Source: an uncultured Bacteroidales bacterium (GTDB taxonomy: Bacteria > Bacteroidota > Bacteroidia > Bacteroidales > P3). Taken from it: 64,000 nt of DNA. The notes under the pieces were generated by a model. That model made no database searches. It worked only from the letters and a program-made list of their open reading frames with translations, and had not been told where the DNA came from. Of the stretch, positions 8,492-15,687 are shown in pieces; position 1 is the first letter of the stretch, and each line of letters starts with the position of its first letter. The stretch covers positions 1 to 64,000 of the forward strand of contig ONFR01000010.1 of assembly GCA_900317125.1 (NCBI GenBank), written 5' to 3'. Position numbers and translations under genes: made by a program.

Positions 8492-11400
8492 ATGTATAAA
8501 ATCCAATCACATCCTATTCTTGACATCCCGCAGTGCGAGACGGTTGAATTCCTTTATAACGGCACCGCTGTGAAGGCGCCGAAAGGCTATACGATAGCAA
8601 CAGCCCTCCATCAGGCGGGCTATCCTGTACACAGTCACAGTATCGACGGGCGCAACCGCAGCCTGAATTGCGGCATCGGTAAGTGCGGCGCCTGCGAGAT
8701 GCTTGTCGACGGACAGGTGCGCCGCATCTGCATCACCCCTGTGGACGGTGTGAAAGAGGTACGCTCGGTGACTGCACACGAGGACGAGTGGCCCGAAATG
8801 CGCGACCATCAACCCCGCGAGGTGAAGATATATAAGACACAGGTGGCCATCATCGGTGCCGGTCCTGCAGGTCTGGCCTGCCGCGAGCAGTTGAATGCTT
8901 TCGGCATCAGCAATCTAGTGATTGACAACAATAGCCGTATCGGTGGCCAGTTCAATATGCAGACCCACCAGTTCTTCTTCTTCGAGAAGGAGAAGAAGTT
9001 CGGCGGCATGCGCGGTTTCGATATTGCCAAGACCCTTGCAGGCGACAGCCAAGAGGGTATCCTGCTCAACAATACGGTGTGGGATTTGCTTGAAGGCGGC
9101 CGTGTGGCTATCAAGAATATTGTCACGGGCGAGGTGTCGTATGTCGACGCCGAACATCTGGTCGTGGCTACAGGTGCCGTGCCTTTTATGCCCACGTTCG
9201 AGAATGACGACGTGCCGGGTGTCTACACCGCCGCCGTCTTCCAGAAGATGATGAATCAGGAGCACACCCTGCTGGGCAAGCGTGTCCTCACTGTGGGTGC
9301 CGGCAATATCGGCTACCTCACCTCCTACCAGGGCATGCAGGCGGGTGCCACTATCAAGGCCATCATCGAGGCGATGCCCCGTGAGGGCGGTTTCCCCGTG
9401 CAGGCCAACCGTGTGCGCCGGCTGGGTATCCCCATCATGACGGGTTACACCCTGGTGCGTGCCATCCCCAACGTCGACTATACCGGCATCACCGGAGCCG
9501 TTATCGCCAAGTGCGAGAACTTCAAGGCCATCCCCGGCACTGAACAGATTATCGACGACATCGACATCATCAATATCTGCACAGGACTTATCCCCGACAA
9601 CCAGTTGCTGGTGAAAGGCCGCGAGGTATTCGGTTTCAACACCTATGGGGCAGGCGATGCCATCCGCATCGGCGAAGGTACCAGTGCGGTGCTCCGTGGC
9701 CGTCAGGTGGCCTACGAGGTGGCTCAGGCTATCGGCGTCCGCTTCAACTACGACGAGTATCTGGACATCTCGCGCCAGTATATCGACTCGCAGCAGCATC
9801 CTGTCCGCATACTGGAGAAACCGGCACTGCCTACGCCAGAACGTATGGCCGTGAAGCCCTTTGTGCAACTGGACTGCCTGTATGGCTTTGCCTGCAACCC
9901 CTGCAGCTTCTCCTGCCCGCAGGGAGCCATCACCAAACCCACCACAAGCAGCACCCCATCGGTGGACTACGACAAGTGCATTGGCTGTATGCAGTGCGTC
10001 ACCTCGTGTCCCGGTTTGGCCATCTTCGGCTACGACCAGCAGAAGAACATCTGCTTCCTGCCTATCGAATACGAGGTGAAGGAAGGTGCCGAGGTGTTCT
10101 TGGTGGACAACAACGGACAGAAGGTTGGCGAGGGTGTGATTGAGAAGATAGTGAAGAAACCCAACAAGACCAATCTGGCACGTGTGAAGGTGGTGCAGAA
10201 CTCGGGTGCAATTACCGACATCAAAGGTTTTATCGTCAAGGAGAATTACCCCGAGCCACTGGCATTGAAACCCCTCCGTCCCGTCGAGAGCGAGACCTAC
10301 GTGTGCCATTGCGAGGACATCAAGCTCGACCGCGTGTTGCGTGTGATTGGCAACCGCAAGACCATCTCGGTGGACGAGCTGAAACATATCACCCGTCTCG
10401 GCATGGGTCCCTGCCGTGGCAAACGCTGTATCCCGCGTGCCCGTCAGATACTCCGCTCCTATGGCATAGAGCTGGTGGGTGACGCTACGCCCCGTGCACC
10501 CCTGTCGAACCAGGTGACCCTCTCCGACCTCTACACCCCCGGCACCACCGAGGCCTTTGTATATCCCCAGTCCAACGGTGTGAAGAAGGAACAGGTGGAG
10601 GTGCTGATAGCCGGTGGCGGCATTGCAGGCAGCGCCCTGTTCCGCTACTTCGCCGAGGCAGGCAAGAAGCCGGTGATGATCAACTACAGCCGCGGAGCCT
10701 CCTGGCGTTGCATCGGCGGTGGCCGTCCGGCGTTCTCCAATCCCGACATTGCCGACATTGCCGTCCACAACCATGAAATCTTCAAGAAGATGCAGGCGGA
10801 GCATAACATCAACTACCGCACTACGCATTATGTCAATCTGGTTCACGACGACGCCACATACCGCTCGCTCGATGCCTCCCGCGCTTGGAGCGATGCCTAC
10901 ATGGTGGAGCGCAAAGACTTCAAGAAGGAGATTTCGCCCCTGTGGGACGACAGCCGCGACACCTACAGCCACGCCCTCATCACCCGCGACTGCTGGCAGG
11001 CAACACCGGGTAGAGTGATTGACTACATACGCTGGATAGGCGTGCAGCAAGGTGGCAGCTACTACGAGGATTGCGAGCTGCTGCATGTGCAGCGCGTAGG
11101 AGGTCACTATGTCGCATTGGTGCGCAACCACGAGGGACGGTATATTGAGTATACCTGCGACCATTTTGTCAATGCCATGGGATGGGGTGCCGAGAAATTC
11201 ATCGACCAGCTCGACCTCGACACCGGCCTCTATCCCGTCAAGCACCAGGCCTTCATCACCCGCCGTCTGCCCATGATGGGACCCAATGGTGGCCCGCTCG
11301 ACATGGTTATCGACCGTCGCCACTACAAAGGCTTCAGTGCCGTCTATGGACAGCAGTGGGGACACACCGGCCAGATTATCGGCTGCGCCAGCCCCGACAC

Positions 11401-11719
11401 CGATGCCTACGAAGCCCGTCAGAACATCAAGTACAACAGCAAGGAGTTCCTTGAGATAGTCTCCGAAGTCTTTGCCGAATGGATACCCAACCTTCGGGAA
11501 GTCGGATTCCTTGCCGTCTGGGCAGGACGCTACACCGAGCCGCGCTACATCATCGACCCCGAAGTGGGCCTCTGCACAGGTCTCCGTGGCCACGGCTTCA
11601 TGCTTGGACAGTATCTTGCCAAGCTGTATGTCGACAAGTATCTGGGTCGCGAAGTGCCTTCCTATATGGAGGATTTGAAGATTGGCGGAAAAGGCCTTTC
11701 CGAGAACGCCTTCAAGTAA
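8492..11719 (+). CDS. Multidomain iron-sulfur/FAD dehydrogenase (fused opine/proline dehydrogenase-like)
   Basis: A 1075-residue protein joining modules usually found as separate subunits. In order: a [2Fe-2S] domain (Cys60, 65, 68, 80; CGIGKCGACEM); a pyridine-nucleotide-disulfide-type FAD domain (VAIIGAGPAGLAC from about 118); two [4Fe-4S] motifs (CxxCxxxCP near 467 and CIGCMQCVTSCPG near 496); a BFD-like [2Fe-2S] domain (CHCEDIKLDRVL..CRGKRC, about 604-650); and a second, D-amino-acid-oxidase-type FAD domain (VLIAGGGIAGSALF from about 705). This order equals the HcnA-HcnB-HcnC or archaeal dye-linked proline dehydrogenase alpha plus ferredoxin plus beta subunits. It should oxidise a secondary or alpha-amino substrate such as proline, sarcosine or an opine, passing electrons along the clusters. 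The substrate is not determined. No signal peptide, so cytoplasmic. It is monocistronic, with a terminator downstream. Confidence 0.88.
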   Translation: MYKIQSHPILDIPQCETVEFLYNGTAVKAPKGYTIATALHQAGYPVHSHSIDGRNRSLNCGIGKCGACEMLVDGQVRRICITPVDGVKEVRSVTAHEDEWPEMRDHQPREVKIYKTQVAIIGAGPAGLACREQLNAFGISNLVIDNNSRIGGQFNMQTHQFFFFEKEKKFGGMRGFDIAKTLAGDSQEGILLNNTVWDLLEGGRVAIKNIVTGEVSYVDAEHLVVATGAVPFMPTFENDDVPGVYTAAVFQKMMNQEHTLLGKRVLTVGAGNIGYLTSYQGMQAGATIKAIIEAMPREGGFPVQANRVRRLGIPIMTGYTLVRAIPNVDYTGITGAVIAKCENFKAIPGTEQIIDDIDIINICTGLIPDNQLLVKGREVFGFNTYGAGDAIRIGEGTSAVLRGRQVAYEVAQAIGVRFNYDEYLDISRQYIDSQQHPVRILEKPALPTPERMAVKPFVQLDCLYGFACNPCSFSCPQGAITKPTTSSTPSVDYDKCIGCMQCVTSCPGLAIFGYDQQKNICFLPIEYEVKEGAEVFLVDNNGQKVGEGVIEKIVKKPNKTNLARVKVVQNSGAITDIKGFIVKENYPEPLALKPLRPVESETYVCHCEDIKLDRVLRVIGNRKTISVDELKHITRLGMGPCRGKRCIPRARQILRSYGIELVGDATPRAPLSNQVTLSDLYTPGTTEAFVYPQSNGVKKEQVEVLIAGGGIAGSALFRYFAEAGKKPVMINYSRGASWRCIGGGRPAFSNPDIADIAVHNHEIFKKMQAEHNINYRTTHYVNLVHDDATYRSLDASRAWSDAYMVERKDFKKEISPLWDDSRDTYSHALITRDCWQATPGRVIDYIRWIGVQQGGSYYEDCELLHVQRVGGHYVALVRNHEGRYIEYTCDHFVNAMGWGAEKFIDQLDLDTGLYPVKHQAFITRRLPMMGPNGGPLDMVIDRRHYKGFSAVYGQQWGHTGQIIGCASPDTDAYEARQNIKYNSKEFLEIVSEVFAEWIPNLREVGFLAVWAGRYTEPRYIIDPEVGLCTGLRGHGFMLGQYLAKLYVDKYLGREVPSYMEDLKIGGKGLSENAFK

Positions 11720-11740
11720 CAGAACGCATACCACAAAAAA

Positions 11741-11779
11741 ACAGATGCCGGACACGCTTGTGCCCGGCATTCTTTTTCC
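11741..11779. terminator. Bidirectional terminator hairpin
   Basis: ATGCCGG (11745-11751) pairs with CCGGCAT (11764-11770) and is followed by TTCTTTTT on the plus strand; a run of A precedes it, so it can also serve queE on the minus strand. It lies between convergent genes. Confidence 0.75.
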
Positions 11780-11822
11780 TTCGGTGTCCGCCAGCCTTGT
11801 CGCCAGTGGCGGGTTCCCCGCG

Positions 11823-12404
11823 TTATGGGATATTCAGAAACTTGTGCGTCTGGAGCGACAGTCTCCATTCGGGGTGAGCCTTGATATACTCCACGGTCTG
11901 CTGCACGATGGACTTGTTGCGGTCGGCATTCCCCGTGTCGCAGGGTTGAAGGAAATGGTGCCGGACGTCAATGTTGCTGTATGTGTCGGGTTCATGCTCT
12001 CCGTCATACACCACTTTTATCTCGTCAGCACGGCGGAGCACCACTTTGGCTTGTGGGCCGAGGAAGAGGTCTTTGGGCGAAAGGGTGACCCAGTCCACAT
12101 TGTCCGGCAGGTGGCAGGTGCCATTGGTCTCCACGGCCACCTTCTTCCCTATGTGGTGCAGTGACTCCACCAACGAAGCCGTAAGCTGCAGCGACGGCTC
12201 GCCTCCGGTTACCACCACCCACGTCGACGGCCAGGCAGCCACTTGCGCTACAATCTGCTCCTCGCTCATCTCTGTGCCGCTCTCGTGGAGGGTGTCGCAA
12301 AAAGGGCAGTGGAGATTGCATCCCGACAGACGGATGAAGATGGCGGCAGTCCCCGTGTGGTAGCCTTCGCCCTGAAGCGAATAGAACAGCTCATTCACCC
12401 GCAT
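11823..12404 (-). CDS. queE: 7-carboxy-7-deazaguanine synthase
   Basis: A 193-residue radical SAM enzyme with N-terminal MRVNELFYSLQGEGYHTG (substrate-binding QGEG) and the cluster motif CNLHCPFC, the standard CxxxCxxC, followed by VVVTGGEPSLQ and VAVETNGT. QueE converts 6-carboxy-tetrahydropterin to 7-carboxy-7-deazaguanine, the third step toward preQ0/queuosine. Its ATG lies 2 bp after the queD stop, so queC-queD-queE form one transcript reading leftward. The length is typical of the short Bacteroidota form. Confidence 0.95.
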   Translation of the reverse strand: MRVNELFYSLQGEGYHTGTAAIFIRLSGCNLHCPFCDTLHESGTEMSEEQIVAQVAAWPSTWVVVTGGEPSLQLTASLVESLHHIGKKVAVETNGTCHLPDNVDWVTLSPKDLFLGPQAKVVLRRADEIKVVYDGEHEPDTYSNIDVRHHFLQPCDTGNADRNKSIVQQTVEYIKAHPEWRLSLQTHKFLNIP

Positions 12405-12406
12405 GG

Positions 12407-12766
12407 TCAGTCTTTTCTTTTATCATCCGAGGAGGTGCTACGCTCGTAGATGGCCAGGTTGCCTGTGCTCTCTTGCACGTCGACACGGTAGCAGAAAGGG
12501 ACCCGTTCGCAGCACCAGCGTGCCAGGTTCTCGGCGGTAGGGTTGTCAGGCAGTACGTTGTTCAGCACTTGGTGGTCCAGGGGGTCGGCGATGAGTCGCT
12601 TAATCTCGGAGAAGTCGATAATCATGCCGTTGCGGTCCAGCTCCTCCGACTTGCAGTAGACCGTGATTGTCCAGTTGTGGCCGTGCAGCGAGGTGCATTT
12701 GCTCGGGTAGTCCAGCTCAAGCTGGTGGGCACCCGAAATCTCTATGGTTTTCTTGATATAGTACAT
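12407..12766 (-). CDS. queD: 6-carboxytetrahydropterin synthase
   Basis: A 119-residue T-fold enzyme. The catalytic Cys and zinc ligands are seen in KCTSLHGHNW, with the upstream zinc His in SGAHQLELDY; DHQVLN and the late Glu in YERST-type context complete the site. QueD makes 6-carboxy-5,6,7,8-tetrahydropterin from dihydroneopterin triphosphate. It is the second gene of the queCDE operon. A second, longer QueD-like gene is at 54306-54773. Confidence 0.93.
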   Translation of the reverse strand: MYYIKKTIEISGAHQLELDYPSKCTSLHGHNWTITVYCKSEELDRNGMIIDFSEIKRLIADPLDHQVLNNVLPDNPTAENLARWCCERVPFCYRVDVQESTGNLAIYERSTSSDDKRKD

Positions 12767-12771
12767 TCTTA

Positions 12772-12842
12772 ATTCGTTAATGTGTTAATTCGTTAATTCG
12801 TAAATCTGATTCACACATTTACGCATTCTCACATTCAACACT
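12772..12842. repeat. TTAATTCGTTAATTCG word repeat in the queC-queD spacer
   Basis: The spacer repeats TTAATTCGTTAA (12770s) and TTAATTCGTTAATTCGTAAATC (from about 12785), then CACATTTACGCATTCTCACATTC. The same words recur at 58735-58780, 60675-60840 and, inverted, 61955-62015. Confidence 0.7.
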
Positions 12843-13523
12843 TCATAATTTGGATTGATATGTGGTGGGGTCGGGGATACCGGCCTCGGCGAAGGCTTCC
12901 TGCCGTTCGCGGCAGGTGCCGCAGGTGCCGCAATGCTGTTCTTTGCCTTTGTAGCACGAGTAGGTGGTGGCGTAGTCGATGCCCATGGCTGTGCCACGCC
13001 TTACGATGTCGGCCTTTGTCAGGTCGGTGTAAGGGGCTTCGAGCGTCACCCCCTCGTAGGTGCCGGCCTGCATGGCGGCATTCATGGCTTTGATGAAGGC
13101 GGGACGGCAGTCGGGATAGATGGCGTGGTCGCCCCCGTGGTTGGCGATAAACACATGTGTCAGGCCGCGGCTCTCGGCAATGCCACAGGCCACGGAGAGC
13201 ATGATGCCGTTGCGGAAAGGCACCACGGTGGAGTGCATATTCCCGTCGTCGTAGTTGCCGTCGGGAATGGCGTCGGCACCGGCGGTGAGGGACGACAGGA
13301 TGTTGCCCTTGAAGAAAGAGAGGTCTACAACCAGATGCTCGATGCCCAGCTGGCGACAGTGATGGCGTGCGCAGGCTATCTCGCGCTGGGCGTGATTGCT
13401 GCCATAGTCGAACGTAATGGCCAGAGCAATTCGCTGCTGCTCCTCATAGAGCAACGTGGTGGAGTCGAGACCACCGGAATAGATGATGGCGGAGTCCTTG
13501 ACGGAGGATGTGGTTTGTTGCAT
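12843..13523 (-). CDS. queC: 7-cyano-7-deazaguanine (preQ0) synthase
   Basis: A 226-residue protein starting MQQTTSSVKDSAIIYSGG. The ATP pyrophosphatase loop is SGGLDSTTLLY, and the C-terminal zinc site has CYKGKEQHCGTCGTCRER. QueC converts 7-carboxy-7-deazaguanine to preQ0 using ATP and ammonia. In the middle VPFRNGIMLSVACGIAES and DCRPAFI are family-typical. An earlier in-frame ATG at 13577 would place a hairpin within the coding part; the ATG at 13523 fits the family start better. It is first in the queCDE operon, behind a leader of about 120 nt with a candidate switch. Confidence 0.94.
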   Translation of the reverse strand: MQQTTSSVKDSAIIYSGGLDSTTLLYEEQQRIALAITFDYGSNHAQREIACARHHCRQLGIEHLVVDLSFFKGNILSSLTAGADAIPDGNYDDGNMHSTVVPFRNGIMLSVACGIAESRGLTHVFIANHGGDHAIYPDCRPAFIKAMNAAMQAGTYEGVTLEAPYTDLTKADIVRRGTAMGIDYATTYSCYKGKEQHCGTCGTCRERQEAFAEAGIPDPTTYQSKL

Positions 13524-13542
13524 GTTTTCTTGTTTTGTTAAA

Positions 13543-13554
13543 GGGGGTTTCCCC
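13543..13554 (-). terminator. Terminator-like hairpin just before queC
   Basis: On the minus strand GGGG (13554-13551) AAA CCCC (13547 and on) forms a short strong hairpin followed by TTTAAC, about 20 nt before the queC ATG. A second CAGGGG at 13601-13596 could compete for the same CCCCC, giving an alternative fold. Confidence 0.45.
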
Positions 13555-13595
13555 TGTTTTTGGGCAGAGGACTGCACAAAGGCAATTCAAGAATA

Positions 13596-13637
13596 CCCCT
13601 GATTTATTAATAATTACCTGCTGGAATCACCCGCAGA
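13596..13637 (-). promoter_or_regulatory. Candidate preQ1-like pseudoknot in the queC leader
   Basis: The RNA (minus strand) begins about 10 nt after the transcription start with UCUGC (13637-13633), an 11-nt loop GGGUGAUUCCA, then GCAGG (13621-13617) closing a 5-bp stem. The loop segment UGAUU can pair with AAUCA at 13604-13600, across an A/U-rich linker, forming an H-type pseudoknot as in preQ1 class I aptamers. The linker is longer than usual and the known consensus is not matched exactly, so this is a hypothesis supported by position upstream of queuosine genes. Confidence 0.3.
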
Positions 13638-13644
13638 AGCGATT

Positions 13645-13653
13645 GCAAAAATA
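13645..13653 (-). promoter_or_regulatory. Promoter of queCDE
   Basis: TATTTTTGC on the minus strand is the -7 box, with TTGAC at about 13675-13671 as the -33 box at the right spacing (19 bp). The leader to the queC ATG at 13523 is about 115-120 nt. Confidence 0.75.
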
Positions 13654-13701
13654 CGAAAAATATTTCACCTGTCAAGAAAATAGACATGTATTCTTCGTTA
13701 A

Positions 13702-14346
13702 TTAGAGTCCCAGGAGGTCGGCAAAGCGGTCTATCAAGTGGGTGGGTTGTGCAGTGAGGAGCTGCTGGCGGCTTTGGTTGCCGTAGGTGACGCCACAGGT
13801 GTGGCACCCTGCGGCTTTCCCCATCAGCAAGTCGTAGACGGTATCGCCTACCACGAGGGTCTGGTCAGCCTTAATACCGAGGGCAGAGAGGGCTTTCAGG
13901 GCGAGGTCGGGTGCGGGTTTGGGATGCAGGTTTTCGTCCTCGCCATAGGCATGGCACAACGGGATGTAGTCCGCGACCCCCAGACTCGTCATCAAGGGGT
14001 CGAGCGACATGTGGTGGCGGGAGGAGACGATGGCCATTACCGTCCCGTTGTCCCGCAGAAAAGCAAGGACATCGAGCACGCCGGGGAAGAGGGTGATGTG
14101 GTCGAGTGCCAAAGAGGGGAAGATGTCGCGGTAGATGGCGGCAGCCTCATCCACGCGGCTGTCGGGAACGGCGGTGGCAGTGCGAAAGCATTCGGTAAGG
14201 GGCAGCCCGATGGTCTTGGCCACGGCATCAGGGTCGGCCGTGGGCAGCGACATGTGCTGTAGCGTACCTTGCACAGTGCGGATGATGCCTTCGCGGGTGT
14301 CGGCAAGGGTGCCGTCGAAATCGAAGAGTATGTTTTTATAGAGCAT
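13702..14346 (-). CDS. HAD-family phosphatase (phosphoglycolate phosphatase-like)
   Basis: A 214-residue protein starting MLYKNILFDFDGTLADT with HAD motif I DFDGTLADT, motif II in AIVSSRHH, motif III Lys in HPKPAPDLALKAL and motif IV VVGDTVYDLLMGKAAG. The helical cap between motifs I and II is the C1 type of the phosphoglycolate phosphatase/beta-phosphoglucomutase subgroup. It hydrolyses a small phosphorylated metabolite; the exact substrate cannot be told. A longer reading from 14481 would add residues with no family match. Transcribed divergently from galK. Confidence 0.85.
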   Translation of the reverse strand: MLYKNILFDFDGTLADTREGIIRTVQGTLQHMSLPTADPDAVAKTIGLPLTECFRTATAVPDSRVDEAAAIYRDIFPSLALDHITLFPGVLDVLAFLRDNGTVMAIVSSRHHMSLDPLMTSLGVADYIPLCHAYGEDENLHPKPAPDLALKALSALGIKADQTLVVGDTVYDLLMGKAAGCHTCGVTYGNQSRQQLLTAQPTHLIDRFADLLGL

Positions 14347-14439
14347 ATCTACATAACGCCGATTTGCCTGCTTAATTGTGTTTGGGGACAGATGATGCGG
14401 TTTTGTGCCTGGAAAACACACTATCTGGTTTTTTTTTCG

Positions 14440-14448
14440 TACTTTTGC
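14440..14448 (+). promoter_or_regulatory. Promoter of galK
   Basis: TACTTTTGC, 22 nt before the ATG at 14471, matches the -7 box. The -33 region is a T-rich tract with TGG rather than TTG. Confidence 0.65.
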
Positions 14449-14470
14449 AAAGTGAAATATATCAGTTATT

Positions 14471-15607
14471 ATGGACAGCAAGGTATTGTTACGTCATTTC
14501 GAGCAGCGTTTCGGCTGTGAAGGAGGTGCCTGTTATGCGGCTCCCGGACGCATTAATCTTATAGGGGAGCATACCGATTACAACGGCGGCTATGTCTTCC
14601 CCGGTGCCGTCGAGCAGTGTTTGATGGCTTGGATTCGCCCCAATGGGACAGACAGCGTGAGATTGTATGCAGTGGATTTAGGAATGGAGTGCGAATTTGC
14701 CATCGACGACCCGCAGGGCCCTCAGACGGTACACTTCCGTTATGTCTACGGGGTGGTGCGCGAGATGATGGCCCAAGGCGTGAAGGTAGGAGGGTTCGAT
14801 GCTGTGTACGGAGGGGATGTCCCGCTGGGTGCGGGCATGAGCTCTTCGGCGGCGCTTGAGAGTTGTTTTGCCTTTGCTTTGAATGAATTGTACGGTGGCG
14901 GCCTCGACCGCATGGAGCTGGCCCGTGTGGGTCAGCAGACCGAACACAAGTATGTGGGTACCAAGTGTGGCATCATGGACCAGTTCATCTCGCTGCATGG
15001 CCGCGAGGGCAGTCTGGTACGTCTTGACTGTCGCAGTGGTGAGTATGAATATTTCCCCTGGCAGCCCGAAGGCTACAGCCTGGTGGTAGTGAACAGCTGT
15101 GTGCGGCACGAGTTGGTCGGCTCCCCCTATAACGACCGTCGCAACAGCTGCGAGCGGGTGGCGGCACGGGCAGGGGTGGAGACCTTGCGCGACTGCTCAT
15201 GGGAGCAGTTGGAGTCACTACGAGCAGACCTTACCGACGAGGACTACCGCAGGGCACGTTATGTGCTGGGCGAGGAGGATCGGGTGCTTGCCGTGTGCGA
15301 GGCTTTGAAGAGGGGTGACTATGAGGAGGTGGGCAGACAGATGTACCTCACCCACGAGGGCTTGAGCAGAGACTACGAGGTGAGCTGTGAGGAGTTGGAC
15401 TTCTTGGTCGAGGAGGCACGCCGTTGCGGTGTCACCGGCGCCCGCATCATGGGCGGAGGCTTCGGGGGATGCACCATCAATCTGGTGCGTGACGACTGCC
15501 TCGAGTCTTTCCTGTCGACAGTGCAGAAGAGCTACAAAGCTCGCTTCGGAGTGGGATGCAAGGTCATCCCTGTAGTGATTGGCAATGGAGCCAGGAGAGT
15601 GAAATAA
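14471..15607 (+). CDS. galK: Galactokinase
   Basis: A 378-residue GHMP kinase with the galactokinase signature GRINLIGEHTDYNGG (about residues 26-40), the ATP-binding motif DVPLGAGMSSSAALES and a late GARIMGGGFGGCTINLV motif. The KCGIMDQFISLHG segment holds the catalytic Asp. It phosphorylates galactose at C1 for the Leloir pathway. It lies 80 bp upstream of a GH97-sialidase fusion gene, which could release galactosyl units outside the cytoplasm; cotranscription is possible. Confidence 0.95.
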   Translation: MDSKVLLRHFEQRFGCEGGACYAAPGRINLIGEHTDYNGGYVFPGAVEQCLMAWIRPNGTDSVRLYAVDLGMECEFAIDDPQGPQTVHFRYVYGVVREMMAQGVKVGGFDAVYGGDVPLGAGMSSSAALESCFAFALNELYGGGLDRMELARVGQQTEHKYVGTKCGIMDQFISLHGREGSLVRLDCRSGEYEYFPWQPEGYSLVVVNSCVRHELVGSPYNDRRNSCERVAARAGVETLRDCSWEQLESLRADLTDEDYRRARYVLGEEDRVLAVCEALKRGDYEEVGRQMYLTHEGLSRDYEVSCEELDFLVEEARRCGVTGARIMGGGFGGCTINLVRDDCLESFLSTVQKSYKARFGVGCKVIPVVIGNGARRVK

Positions 15608-15680
15608 TAGAATAATACAGAGCATCAGAGTACTCGGAATAATCAGAGTATTCCGATTACTCCGAGAACTAAGAAAAGAA
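15608..15680. repeat. Near-palindromic spacer repeat (CTCGGAATA / TATTCCG)
   Basis: The spacer between galK and the GH97 gene is made of ACTCGGAATAATCAGAG and TATTCCGATTACTCCGAG, which can fold with CGGAATA paired to TATTCCG. It is an example of spacer-specific palindromic words. Confidence 0.55.
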
Positions 15681-15687
15681 AAAAACC

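Noticed and set aside
8915..11770. A 951-codon open frame antisense to the fusion dehydrogenase
   Set aside because: It mirrors a GC-rich, codon-biased gene whose sense frame has full domain content; the antisense product has no recognisable motif or promoter.
12772..12842. CRISPR-like array from repeated spacer words
   Set aside because: Repeats are short, variable and not separated by uniform unique spacers; no cas genes in the window.
13524..13577. Earlier start for queC
   Set aside because: It would translate the GGGG/CCCC hairpin; family alignment favours 13523.
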